Below the pieces are notes generated by a model. That model worked only from the letters and a program-made list of their open reading frames with translations, did no database searches and was not told the origin of the DNA. Made by a program: the position numbers and the translations under genes. DNA of 64,000 nucleotides from Marivita sp051859345 (GTDB lineage: Bacteria; Pseudomonadota; Alphaproteobacteria; Rhodobacterales; Rhodobacteraceae), in contig NZ_JBHYFV010000020.1 in the NCBI RefSeq assembly GCF_051859345.1, positions 7,417-71,416 on the forward strand, written 5' to 3'. Below are positions 55,404 through 63,329 of the stretch, piece by piece. The stretch's first letter is position 1. Each line of letters opens with the position of its first letter.

Positions 55404-55541
55404 ATGATCGACTTTATCACAAACACCTGGCCAATGTTCGCCGCCATTGGTCTTGTCACCCTAATAACTGTTGGCGCAACAATGCCGTATGTCCGCAAGG
55501 ACCGGAAGCGCCGCGAAGAGATGGAGCAAGAGAATGACTGA
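55404..55541 (+). CDS. Small membrane protein, 45 residues, between bolA and grxD
   Basis: One hydrophobic segment (about residues 9-29: WPMFAAIGLVTLITVGATM) followed by a strongly charged tail (YVRKDRKRREEMEQEND). Its stop lies eight bases inside grxD, and the grxD ribosome site is within its last codons, so the two genes are translationally coupled. The ribosome site of this gene itself is weak. The topology rule predicts N-out/C-in. No family recognised. Confidence 0.6.
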   Translation: MIDFITNTWPMFAAIGLVTLITVGATMPYVRKDRKRREEMEQEND

Positions 55542-55896
55542 CTCAAAAGACTTGATCGACAACACCGTAAAGACCAACGACGTTGTGCTTTACATGAAGG
55601 GCACCAAATCCATGCCGCAATGCGGGTTCTCCAGCAAGGTGGCCGGTGTTCTGAACTACATGGGCGTCGATTTTGCCGACGTGAACGTTCTGGCCGATGA
55701 AAACATCCGGCAGGGCATCAAGGAATATTCAGACTGGCCGACCATCCCGCAGCTTTACGTCAAAGGTGAATTCGTCGGCGGATGTGACATCATCACCGAG
55801 ATGACCCTGTCGGGCGAGCTGGATCAGTTGTTCGACGAATCCGGCGTTTCCTACAACAAGGACGCCGCAGACAAGATCCGCGAAGCAAACGCCTGA
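55534..55896 (+). CDS. grxD: Monothiol glutaredoxin (Grx4/GrxD type)
   Basis: 120 residues. CGFS active site with Cys30 (KGTKSMPQCGFSSKV), YSDWPTIPQLYVKGEFVGGCDI for glutathione binding. Binds a bridging [2Fe-2S] cluster with BolA. Starts within the end of the 45-residue membrane gene. A terminator follows. Confidence 0.96.
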   Translation: MTDSKDLIDNTVKTNDVVLYMKGTKSMPQCGFSSKVAGVLNYMGVDFADVNVLADENIRQGIKEYSDWPTIPQLYVKGEFVGGCDIITEMTLSGELDQLFDESGVSYNKDAADKIREANA

Positions 55897-55919
55897 CGCG
55901 TTCTCCCGGCTGAAACAGA

Positions 55920-55945
55920 AACGGCGCCCGATCAGGCGCCGTTTT
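55920..55945. terminator. Rho-independent terminator after grxD
   Basis: AACGGCGCC-CGATCA-GGCGCCGTT, a 9-bp stem followed by TTGCG on the plus strand, 24 bases after the stop. It sits between convergent grxD and zapA and may serve both. Confidence 0.8.
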
Positions 55946-55967
55946 GCGTTTCATGAGATGGCAGCGG

Positions 55968-56360
55968 TCAGCCCGCCTTTTCCTCGACATCGCGGGCCAG
56001 AGCCTCGGCACGGGCTGCGATTTCCTGAAGCGATTCCGTTACATCCGTTGGCACCACGGGCACCTCGATGCGTTCGGGTTCCGGCGGTGGCGCATCCTTG
56101 AGCATGCGCAGCTCGGACAGGTATCCGGAAGCCCGGTCTTCGGCCTCGCGCAGCTTGTCTTCCAGACCGGCTGTCTTGTCCGCCAGCATCAACCCGGCCA
56201 TCAGCAGCATCCGTGCCTCGGGAATACGGCCCACCTGTTGGGCCAGAACCTCGGCTTCGGTGTCCAGCATCCTGGCGGCGGAATGCAGATACTGTTCCTC
56301 ACCTTCCTGGCAGGCCACATCAAAGCTGCGACCACCGATCGTGATTTCGACTTCGGGCAT
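55968..56360 (-). CDS. zapA: Cell division protein ZapA
   Basis: 130 residues. The N-terminal ZapA fold EVEITIGGRSFDVACQEGEE, QYLHSAARMLDTEAEVL, then a coiled-coil (KTAGLEDKLREAEDRASGY) and a proline/acid-rich tail longer than in E. coli. Promotes FtsZ bundling at the division site. ATG 56360 overlaps the stop of the upstream coiled-coil gene by one base (TGATG). Confidence 0.92.
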   Translation of the reverse strand: MPEVEITIGGRSFDVACQEGEEQYLHSAARMLDTEAEVLAQQVGRIPEARMLLMAGLMLADKTAGLEDKLREAEDRASGYLSELRMLKDAPPPEPERIEVPVVPTDVTESLQEIAARAEALARDVEEKAG

Positions 56361-56911
56361 CAGTTCGCCTCCTCGGTTTGCGCAGCGGCATCCAGCAGCG
56401 GGGCCAGCGATGCGAGGATCGCCTGCGTTTCAGCGGCCTCGACCGCACGGGCGGCGCGCAGACCTTCAAGTTCGGCCAGCATCGCCTTGTTGATCAGATG
56501 GGGCTCTCCGACGTTCTCGGCAAGCGCGTTGCGCAATTCCTCGTTGGTGGCGCGCAGCATCTCGTTGGATTTGCGCAGGCGTTGCATCTCTAGATCAAGC
56601 GCCGCGACATCCACCGTTGGCGCAGCGGCCGGTGCCGGTGTCTGCGCCTGAGCAGCGGCGTCTTTCGCCGCTTCCAGGTCCTGACGGTGCGTTTCGTGCA
56701 GCTTGCGCACGCGCTCTTCCAGCTGGGCATTGGCCAACTTTTCCTCGTCAAGCGCCTCTTTCAGACGCGCCAGCTCTTCCGGGTCTATTTCGGGCTGTGC
56801 GACCGGGGCTGGAACGGCCAGCGCCGCACGCTCTTCGATCCGGGCCACGCCTTGCGCCACCCGATCCAGCGCAGCCGTGATACGGTGTTGTAACTCGTTA
56901 ATCTGGGTCAT
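56360..56911 (-). CDS. Coiled-coil protein preceding zapA (possible ZapB-like partner)
   Basis: 183 residues, almost all helical. Heptad-like stretches at about 50-85 (EELARLKEALDEEKLANAQLEERVRKLHE) and 110-145 (LDLEMQRLRKSNEMLRATNEELRNAL) are separated by an Ala/Pro linker. No membrane segment. The one-base overlap with zapA implies coupled synthesis, and its coiled-coil nature suggests a ZapA partner at the division ring, but I know no characterised homologue. The start is ATG 56911; 56944 is an alternative. Confidence 0.7.
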   Translation of the reverse strand: MTQINELQHRITAALDRVAQGVARIEERAALAVPAPVAQPEIDPEELARLKEALDEEKLANAQLEERVRKLHETHRQDLEAAKDAAAQAQTPAPAAAPTVDVAALDLEMQRLRKSNEMLRATNEELRNALAENVGEPHLINKAMLAELEGLRAARAVEAAETQAILASLAPLLDAAAQTEEAN

Positions 56912-57147
56912 TTGCCTGATCCCCGTTTGTTGTTCGCCCGACATGGAGCTTTGGCCCCCGGACGCATTTTTCCGTGCTCTCTAAACGAATCGCTCCGTCC
57001 TCTTAATGTGAAAGTTTAACAATCCGCGTCCGAAAATGCGCCCCCTTAAGCGCAACCGGCATCGGTGTGCCGCTTGAACTCTGCCGTGACACTGGTATGA
57101 GCGCCGTAAAAGACCCCATTGCCCCCATGACAAGGACGAGACGGCCC

Positions 57148-59193
57148 ATGGATATCGAGACTCTGAAAGCCCAGAACCCTGACCATTGGACCAAAGCCGC
57201 CGCCATCCGCGCGTTGACTCTGGATGCCGTGGCCGCCGCCAATTCCGGACACTCGGGCATGCCCATCGGCATGGCAGATGTGGCTACCGTGCTTTTTGAA
57301 AAGCACCTCAAGTTCGACGCGGCCCACCCAAATTGGCATGACCGCGACCGGTTCATCCTGTCGGCGGGCCACGGGTCGATGCTGCTGTATTCTCTGCTCT
57401 ATCTTTGCGGCGACCCCGAAATCACGTTGGATGAGGTCAAGAACTTCCGTCAGTGGGGGGCCAAGACCGCCGGACATCCCGAGAACTTCATGGCGCAGGC
57501 GATTGAAACCACAACCGGTCCGCTGGGTCAGGGTCTTGCCAATTCCGTTGGTTTCGCAATGGCCGAGGAATCCCTGCGCGCCCGGTTCGGCAAAAAGCTG
57601 GTTGATCACCACACCTATGTCATCGCCGGTGACGGTTGCCTGATGGAAGGTGTCAGCCACGAGGCCATCGGCATTGCCGGGCGTCAGCAACTCTCCCGGC
57701 TGGTCGTGTTCTGGGACAACAACAACATCACCATCGACGGCACCGTCGAATTGTCGGACCGCACCGATCAGGTCACGCGCTTTACCGCTGCAGGCTGGCA
57801 TGTGCAGGAAATCGACGGTCACAACCCGTCCGAAATCGACGCGGCCATCACTGCTGCCAAGGCGGACAACCGGCCGTCGATGATCGCCTGCAAGACGCAT
57901 ATCGCGCTGGGGCACGCGGCGCAGGATACGTCCAAGGGCCACGGCGCGCTGACCAACGCGGATCAGAACGCCGAGGCGAAGGCGATCTGGGGGTGGACCA
58001 CCGGCCCGTTCGAAGTGCCGGGCGACATCAAGTCCGCATGGGAAGAAATTGGTCGCCGTGGCGCATCGGATCGCGCCGACTGGGAAACCCGTCTGGCCGA
58101 AATGTCGGCATCCCGTCAGACCGAGTTTGCCCGCACCATGGCAGGCGAAGCTCCCAAGAAACTGTCGTCCACCATCAAGGCGCTGAAAAAGCAGATCAGC
58201 GAAACCACGCCTTCGGTCGCCACGCGCAAAAGCTCGGAAATGGTGCTTGAGGTGGTCAATCCGATCCTGCCGGAAACCATTGGCGGATCAGCCGATCTGA
58301 CCGGATCGAACAACACCAAGACAGGTGATCTGGGTGTCTTTGACGTCGACAGCCGCAAGGGCCGCTATGTCTATTGGGGCATCCGCGAACACGGCATGGC
58401 GTCGGCGATGAACGGCATGGCGCTGCATGGCGGCATCCGTCCCTATGGCGGCACGTTCATGTGTTTCACCGATTACGCCCGCCCGGCGATGCGCCTGTCA
58501 GCCTTGATGCAGGTGCCGACGGTTTACGTCATGACACATGACAGCATCGGTCTGGGGGAAGATGGCCCGACGCACCAGCCGGTCGAGCATCTGGCGATCA
58601 GCCGCGCAACGCCGAACACGCTGGTGTTCCGCCCCGCCGACACGGTGGAAACCGCCGAAGCCTGGGAAATCGCGTTCACCCAGACCAAGACACCGTCGGT
58701 GCTGTCGCTGACGCGGCAGAACCTGCCGACCGTGCGGACCGAACACAAAACCAAGAACCTTGTTGCGCAAGGCGCTTATGTGCTTGCCGATGCCGAGGGA
58801 AAACGTCAGGCGATCATCATGGCAACCGGATCCGAGGTCGAGATTGCCATGGCCGCGCGGGACATTCTGCAAGCCGAAGGGATCGGGACGCGGGTTGTGT
58901 CCATGCCTTGCTGGGAGCTTTTCGAAGAGCAGGAAGAACGCTACCGCAAGCGCGTTTTGCCGGGTGGTCCGGTGCGTGTGGCGGTTGAGGCAGGCATCCG
59001 CTTTGGCTGGGATCGCTGGCTGTTCGGAGAGCGTGGCAAGCGCGAGAAATCGGGGTTTGTCGGGATGCATGGCTTTGGTGCCTCTGCCCCGGCGGAAACG
59101 CTTTATGAAAAGTTCGGCATAACCGCCGATGCGGTGGCACAGAAGGTGCGCGATCTGGTCGAGGGCCGCTGGCAGTCCGATCCGAAGGCTTGA
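57148..59193 (+). CDS. tkt: Transketolase
   Basis: About 681 residues; thiamine-diphosphate enzyme of the pentose phosphate pathway and Calvin cycle. AAIRALTLDAVAAANSGHSG, GPLGQGLANSVGFAMAEE, the TPP motif GDGCLMEGVSHEA..NN, and in the second half EHGMASAMNGMALHGGIRPY and HDSIGLGEDGPTHQPVEHL are all canonical. The start at 57148 is chosen from homology; the ribosome site is poorly placed (AAGGA, 12 bases). A GC-rich inverted repeat (59202-59226) follows the stop. Confidence 0.96.
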   Translation: MDIETLKAQNPDHWTKAAAIRALTLDAVAAANSGHSGMPIGMADVATVLFEKHLKFDAAHPNWHDRDRFILSAGHGSMLLYSLLYLCGDPEITLDEVKNFRQWGAKTAGHPENFMAQAIETTTGPLGQGLANSVGFAMAEESLRARFGKKLVDHHTYVIAGDGCLMEGVSHEAIGIAGRQQLSRLVVFWDNNNITIDGTVELSDRTDQVTRFTAAGWHVQEIDGHNPSEIDAAITAAKADNRPSMIACKTHIALGHAAQDTSKGHGALTNADQNAEAKAIWGWTTGPFEVPGDIKSAWEEIGRRGASDRADWETRLAEMSASRQTEFARTMAGEAPKKLSSTIKALKKQISETTPSVATRKSSEMVLEVVNPILPETIGGSADLTGSNNTKTGDLGVFDVDSRKGRYVYWGIREHGMASAMNGMALHGGIRPYGGTFMCFTDYARPAMRLSALMQVPTVYVMTHDSIGLGEDGPTHQPVEHLAISRATPNTLVFRPADTVETAEAWEIAFTQTKTPSVLSLTRQNLPTVRTEHKTKNLVAQGAYVLADAEGKRQAIIMATGSEVEIAMAARDILQAEGIGTRVVSMPCWELFEEQEERYRKRVLPGGPVRVAVEAGIRFGWDRWLFGERGKREKSGFVGMHGFGASAPAETLYEKFGITADAVAQKVRDLVEGRWQSDPKA

Positions 59194-59203
59194 CCAACTT
59201 GGC

Positions 59204-59224
59204 GGTCCGGTTGCGAGCCGGACC
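59204..59224 (+). terminator. Inverted repeat after tkt
   Basis: GGTCCGG-TTGCGAG-CCGGACC begins 11 bases after the tkt stop. No T-run follows, so termination would be weak. It lies between the convergent tkt and the gene ending at 59245. Confidence 0.4.
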
Positions 59225-59244
59225 GTCACCGCGCTGCCCGAACA

Positions 59245-59556
59245 TCAGAACCGCCTGGACGCCGATCTTTCATCGCATGTGTCCGGGCGCGTCGGCCACG
59301 CCCGTTGCGACAGTTTGGGTGGATCGCGGTTCAGCAGCAGGCGCACCGGGTCTCGGTTGCAGAACACCACCATCTGGTCGCCGTTTTCGACAAGGGTGAA
59401 TCCGCGCCTGTGGACCTCGCGCATGAAAGCCACGCGCCCCGCATAGCGTTCGATATCACGCGTTGCACGGTGGATGACCCCGCCCCTGCCCACGGCCTTG
59501 GCGGAGAACACGTTGCGGATCCAGTTTTCCGCTTCGAGATATAAGGGCATCGTCAT
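59245..59556 (-). CDS. Conserved protein of unknown function, candidate CtrA target
   Basis: 103 residues. NWIRNVFSAKAVGRGGVIHRATRD, FMREVHRRGFTLVENGDQMVVFCN then RDPVRLL form the conserved core of a short Rhodobacterales family that has been labelled phosphoribosylanthranilate isomerase in some genomes; it has no TIM barrel and is too short for that enzyme. Mixed alpha/beta, no membrane segment; the C-terminal ~30 residues are disordered-looking. A perfect CtrA-type site lies 26-40 bases ahead of ATG 59556, which is an unusual placement for a house-keeping gene. Confidence 0.65.
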   Translation of the reverse strand: MTMPLYLEAENWIRNVFSAKAVGRGGVIHRATRDIERYAGRVAFMREVHRRGFTLVENGDQMVVFCNRDPVRLLLNRDPPKLSQRAWPTRPDTCDERSASRRF

Positions 59557-59581
59557 GGCCCCGACCCTAGCGCGAAACCGG

Positions 59582-59596
59582 TTAAAACAGCCTTAA
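59582..59596 (-). promoter_or_regulatory. CtrA-type site upstream of the gene at 59245-59556
   Basis: TTAA (59582-59585), seven bases, TTAA (59593-59596): a perfect full CtrA element in the 46-base gap between DUF808 and the small gene, positioned like a -35-region activator site. Confidence 0.5.
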
Positions 59597-59602
59597 CGTC
59601 GA

Positions 59603-60559
59603 TCAGGCCCCCTTTGGCATGACCGCCGTCCACATCGGTCCGATGATCTTCACGCCGACGGGGATCAGGATCAGACCCCAGATCAGACCAAGCACGAAAT
59701 CAATGGATGCGGTGATGCCCCACTCGAAGAAAGGCTGCCCCGTGCCATACGTTACGGCAATGTCGTGAATAAAGTCCTCTGGACCGTGCCAACCCATCTG
59801 GGCCACGGAATGCACGATGATCGACCCGCCAACCCACAGCATCGCCGCCGTGCCGACCACGGTCAGCGTCTTGAGCAGCCACGGCATGAATTTCACGATG
59901 CCCCGTCCAAATGCGCGGGTCAGTCCCAATCGCCCCACCTGACTGAGCCACAATCCGACATCGTCCATCTTCACGATCACCGCCACGGCGCCGTAGACCG
60001 CAAGGGTGACCATGACCCCGACCAGAGCCAGCGTTGCACCCTGCATCCAGATATTGCCTGCCTCGATCACCGACAGCGCGATTGTCATGATCTCGGCCGA
60101 CAGGATGAAATCCGTCTTGATCGCGCCTTTGATCTTTTGTTCCTCAAGGTGCATCGGGTCTTCAACGGCATGGCTGCCATCGGGCCCGCCGGAATGATCC
60201 CCCTGTGACGTCAGCACATGGGCGATCTTCTCGGCCCCCTCGAAACACAGATAACTGCCCCCGAGGATCAGCAAGGGGGGAATCAACCAGGGCGCAAAAC
60301 TCGACATCAAAAGAGCGGCCGGCAACAGGAACACCAGCTTGTTGATCAGCGATCCGCGCGCGATCCGCCAGATGATCGGCAATTCGCGCGCCGGTTCGAA
60401 CCCGTGCAGGTATTTCGGGGTCACGGCCGCGTCGTCGATGAGAACGCCGGCGGTTTTCGATCCGGCCTTGGCTGCCGCTGCGCCGATATCGTCCACAGAC
60501 GCCGCAGCAACCTTGGCGATCGCCGCGACATCATCGAGAAGGGCCAACAATCCACTCAT
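59603..60559 (-). CDS. DUF808 (YedI) family membrane protein
   Basis: 318 residues with about seven membrane segments. SGLLALLDDVAAIAKVAAAS, DDIGAAAAKAGSKTAGVLIDDAAVTP (the hallmark stretch), WRIARGSLINKLVFLLPAAL and KGAIKTDFILSAEIMTIALS are typical. Function unknown. Its start overlaps the DoxX stop by one base (TGATG), so the two are coupled. A GTG at 60562 would add one residue. Confidence 0.88.
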   Translation of the reverse strand: MSGLLALLDDVAAIAKVAAASVDDIGAAAAKAGSKTAGVLIDDAAVTPKYLHGFEPARELPIIWRIARGSLINKLVFLLPAALLMSSFAPWLIPPLLILGGSYLCFEGAEKIAHVLTSQGDHSGGPDGSHAVEDPMHLEEQKIKGAIKTDFILSAEIMTIALSVIEAGNIWMQGATLALVGVMVTLAVYGAVAVIVKMDDVGLWLSQVGRLGLTRAFGRGIVKFMPWLLKTLTVVGTAAMLWVGGSIIVHSVAQMGWHGPEDFIHDIAVTYGTGQPFFEWGITASIDFVLGLIWGLILIPVGVKIIGPMWTAVMPKGA

Positions 60560-60948
60560 CACACTGCTCCGCTGTTAGGTCTGCCCAAGACATAGCGCCC
60601 CGGTCCATGGGCCGCCAGCACCAGACATCCCCCGGCGATGGCCCAGTTCTTGACGAAGATGCTCATTTGCCACGGATCATCGGGGATCAGATGAAACATG
60701 CTGGTCACCGCGCAATAGCCCGCAAGCGTCAACGCAACAGGCCTTACGGCCCATCCGGCAAGCAGCGCCAGACCGGCCAGCGCATTGAACACAAGCGCGG
60801 GCCAGACCAACACGCCCGGCAATCCGCGATCTGTCAGAAGGCTCATGGCCGGGTCCGGATCAAGCCCCTTTTGCACCGCTCCGCCCAGAAACAGGGCGGC
60901 AATCAGACTTCGCCCCACAAGAACCGCACCATCCATACCGCGCCTCAC
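60559..60948 (-). CDS. DoxX-family membrane protein
   Basis: 129 residues, four membrane helices. VGRSLIAALFLGGAVQKGLD is the DoxX start, followed by LPGVLVWPALVFNALAGLALLAG and FHLIPDDPWQMSIFVKNWAIAGGCL, which carries the F-x-KN-W-A-x-x-GG motif. DoxX relatives act in thiosulfate:quinone oxidoreduction or redox stress; role here unknown. Confidence 0.85.
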   Translation of the reverse strand: MRRGMDGAVLVGRSLIAALFLGGAVQKGLDPDPAMSLLTDRGLPGVLVWPALVFNALAGLALLAGWAVRPVALTLAGYCAVTSMFHLIPDDPWQMSIFVKNWAIAGGCLVLAAHGPGRYVLGRPNSGAV

Positions 60949-61029
60949 TTTCCCAGGTCTGGAAACATCGGGGCGGTGTTACCGCAAACTGTCCTGAAAC
61001 GTTAGCGCCATCATGCGTCACCACGGCAC

Positions 61030-61043
61030 CTTTTGCGCTAACA
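61030..61043 (+). promoter_or_regulatory. CceR-like half-perfect palindrome upstream of gap (first copy)
   Basis: CTTTTGCGCTAACA matches TGTTAGCGCTAACA at 11 of 14 positions, with the right half perfect. About 86 bases before the gap start. Weaker than the site before the second gap gene. Confidence 0.3.
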
Positions 61044-61081
61044 CATTGTGAAAATTGTCCTTTTTACTTTGCGACTGCAGC

Positions 61082-61100
61082 ATACATCCGTATACATCCG
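61082..61100 (+). repeat. 10-base-phased direct repeat upstream of gap
   Basis: ATACATCCG at 61082-61090 and again at 61092-61100, spaced one helical turn apart and ending 28 bases before the gap start. Such phasing suits a regulator binding one DNA face, or it may be part of the 5' leader. Confidence 0.45.
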
Positions 61101-61128
61101 GCAATCATACCACGCTGGAGACACGTTC

Positions 61129-62133
61129 ATGACCGTCACTCTTGGAATCAATGGTTTCGGTCGGATCGGCCGCTGCACACTTGCACATATCGCGGAAAGT
61201 TCGCGCAACGACGTGCAGGTTGTGAAGATCAACGCCACCGGCCCCATCGAGACCAGCGCGCATCTTCTGCGCTATGACAGTATCCACGGACGTTTTGGTG
61301 GCGAGGTGAAGGTCAGCGGCAACACGATGGACCTGGGGCGCGGTCCGATGGAGGTGTTCTCGACCTATGATCCGCAAGAGCTCGACTGGTCGGGCTGTGA
61401 CGTGGTTCTGGAATGCACCGGCCAGTTCAATGACGGCACCACCGCAGGTGTGCATATGGACCGTGGAGCCAAATCGGTTCTGATCTCTGCCCCGGCGAAG
61501 AACGTGCAGAAGACCGTTGTCTATGGCGTCAATCACCGCGATCTGGTGGTGGGCGACACGATGGTGTCCAACGGATCCTGCACCACCAATTGTCTGGCCC
61601 CGCTGGCCAAGGTGCTGGACGAGGCGATCGGGATCGAAAGCGGGATCATGACAACGATCCATTCCTATACCGGCGATCAGCCGACGCTGGACCGCCGCCA
61701 CGCCGATCTTTACCGCGCACGGGCCGCGGCCATGGCGATGATCCCGACCTCGACCGGGGCCGCAAAGGCGTTGGGGGAAGTCCTGCCCAATCTCAAGGGC
61801 AAGCTGGATGGGTCTGCCGTGCGGGTGCCGACCCCGAACGTGTCGGCGGTGGATCTGACCTTTTACGCAGGCAAGGATGTCACGGTCGAGGATGTCAACG
61901 AGGTGGTGCGACTGGCGGCAGCGACCCATATGGGCACAGTGCTGGGCTATGATCCGGAACCCAAGGTGTCGATTGATTTCAACCACACCACGCAGTCTTC
62001 GATCTTTGCACCGGACCAGACCAAGGTGGTCGGCAAACGGATGGTGCGGGTGCTGGCCTGGTATGACAACGAATGGGGTTTCTCGGCGCGGATGGCGGAT
62101 GTCGCGGGCGCGATGGGTCGCCTGCTCCACTAG
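61129..62133 (+). CDS. gap: Glyceraldehyde-3-phosphate dehydrogenase, first copy (likely NADP-tolerant)
   Basis: 334 residues. LGINGFGRIGRCTLAH binds the nucleotide; catalytic Cys151 in VSNGSCTTNCLAPL and His178 in TTIHSYTGDQPTLD are present. At the NAD-selecting position after strand 2 it reads KINATGPIET (Ala36), where NAD-specific enzymes have Asp; loss of that Asp favours NADP use, as in gluconeogenic/anabolic GAPDHs. A second gap begins 1.45 kb downstream with Asp at that position. CTGGAG precedes the ATG. Confidence 0.93.
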   Translation: MTVTLGINGFGRIGRCTLAHIAESSRNDVQVVKINATGPIETSAHLLRYDSIHGRFGGEVKVSGNTMDLGRGPMEVFSTYDPQELDWSGCDVVLECTGQFNDGTTAGVHMDRGAKSVLISAPAKNVQKTVVYGVNHRDLVVGDTMVSNGSCTTNCLAPLAKVLDEAIGIESGIMTTIHSYTGDQPTLDRRHADLYRARAAAMAMIPTSTGAAKALGEVLPNLKGKLDGSAVRVPTPNVSAVDLTFYAGKDVTVEDVNEVVRLAAATHMGTVLGYDPEPKVSIDFNHTTQSSIFAPDQTKVVGKRMVRVLAWYDNEWGFSARMADVAGAMGRLLH

Positions 62134-62198
62134 GCGCCACGGCCAGATATTCGACGTCTTGAACGGTTCTGACCGGGTCTCGCAGCGCTTGCCGATCC

Positions 62199-62867
62199 TC
62201 AAGCTCCGATCAGGAAGACCACCAGCGGCACCGGGGCAACCGCGATCAGAATCGCCAGCAGCGTTGGCACCGGGGCGAAAATGCCGCTCATACCCGCCAG
62301 CATCATGATCCCGCCACCACCCCCGATGACAACGTTGCCCGGAAGGTTCACGGCCAGAGCAAGGGCGATGTAGCGATGACGGATGACCAACGCGAGCAGA
62401 CGCGGCGGCGCGCCTTCGAGGATCAGCGCCACGCGATCTTCCGGAGCCAGCAGTTCTGCGCGATGAATCAGGACTGCCGTTTGGCGCAACCGGAAAAACG
62501 CCAACAATCGAGCCAGTATCGTGATGGGCAACATGCGACCCACCGTATAGGACAACACCATCGCCAGAGCCGTGGCCCCGTATACAAGTGGCGCAATCGA
62601 GGCTCCAAATGCCATGAACAGGGCCACACCAAGTTCGGCACCCGGCACAAACGGAATCGCCAGAAGGCCGACATAGATCACCGTACCCAGCATCAGCACA
62701 CGGTACATCTGCTGTTCGTTTTCCGGCGTGATCTGCAAGCCAAGAGCTTCGCGAACAAGATGTGAGACCCAGGTCGCCAGCACCACCAGACCAAGCAGCA
62801 GTGCAAAGCGCAGCGCGATGGCCGCGCCTTTTCCAAGACGGGGTGGTCTGGCTGTTGGTTGTGTCAC
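62199..62867 (-). CDS. Multi-pass membrane protein, possibly DedA/VTT-like
   Basis: 222 residues with about five to six hydrophobic segments. IPFVPGAELGVALFMAFGASIAPLVYG resembles the VTT-domain P-G-x-E/G re-entrant segment, and NLPGNVVIGGGGGIMMLAGMSG the second, so a lipid-scramblase/DedA-related fold is plausible, but sequence support is modest. ATG 62867 overlaps the stop of a 48-residue upstream frame by four bases (ATGA). Convergent with gap. Confidence 0.6.
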   Translation of the reverse strand: MTQPTARPPRLGKGAAIALRFALLLGLVVLATWVSHLVREALGLQITPENEQQMYRVLMLGTVIYVGLLAIPFVPGAELGVALFMAFGASIAPLVYGATALAMVLSYTVGRMLPITILARLLAFFRLRQTAVLIHRAELLAPEDRVALILEGAPPRLLALVIRHRYIALALAVNLPGNVVIGGGGGIMMLAGMSGIFAPVPTLLAILIAVAPVPLVVFLIGA

Positions 62868-63010
62868 CCTGAAACAGCGCGTCGTGCTAAAAGGCGGGAC
62901 ATCTCTGGTGCGGCAAGACTGGGTGCCGCATTGTCGAAGGCGGTCACGAAAGCAGCCCCGGCGCCGACGGCCAACGCGGCGACCGATGCCGATTGCACAC
63001 TTGCTTGCAT
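62864..63010 (-). CDS. Small hydrophobic protein, 48 residues
   Basis: QASVQSASVAALAVGAGAAF, then VTAFDNAAPSLAAPEMSRLL and a short basic end. CTGAGG lies six bases before ATG 63010, and the stop overlaps the following membrane-protein start (ATGA), both signs of real translation. The first ~28 residues are Ala/Val rich and could be a membrane helix or uncleaved signal. No family recognised. Confidence 0.5.
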   Translation of the reverse strand: MQASVQSASVAALAVGAGAAFVTAFDNAAPSLAAPEMSRLLARRAVSG

Positions 63011-63329
63011 TGCAGACCTCAGACGATTTTGATGAAGGGGAACCGGCACATGTACACGCATCTTATTGTGACAGGCCAAAGGTCTGCACGCAACGGGCAT
63101 GCCCGTGGGACGCCTTTGCAGGCCGTTGATCGCCCGTGAGAAGGCACGACCGGCTTTCGACACCGCGATTATGGGTCGGATCGGATCGCAACAGTCGGCA
63201 GGGGCAAAAAATGCTTCGAAGCATTTTCGTCTTTTCTTCGAAGAAAAGGCCCCGTGGCATTCGATACGGTTGCGTGACAAGGCACGGCGCCTCTGGCATT
63301 GTGCACGCAAGAGCAGAGGAACATGCGCG
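63011..63329. other. Intergenic region, 319 bases, with two TTCGAA-centred palindromes
   Basis: Divergent region between the 48- and 47-residue genes. Apart from the palindromes at 63208-63248, I see no gene or named motif; a frame running through it upstream of 63330 has no ribosome site or coding character. Confidence 0.5.
63208..63248. repeat. Two adjacent perfect palindromes sharing a TTCGAA centre
   Basis: AAAATGCTTCGAAGCATTTT (63208-63227) and CTTTTCTTCGAAGAAAAG (63231-63248), three bases apart. Each is a perfect inverted repeat with AT-rich arms around the same TTCGAA core. They could be tandem terminators (the first is followed by T-rich sequence) or twin operator sites ahead of the small membrane gene. 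Confidence 0.6.

Noticed and set aside
57003..57021. CtrA site upstream of tkt (TTAATG...TTTAAC)
   Set aside because: The two TTAA half-sites are nine bases apart, not seven.
59245..59556. Phosphoribosylanthranilate isomerase annotation
   Set aside because: 103 residues with no TIM-barrel or TrpF motifs; the name appears to be inherited misannotation.
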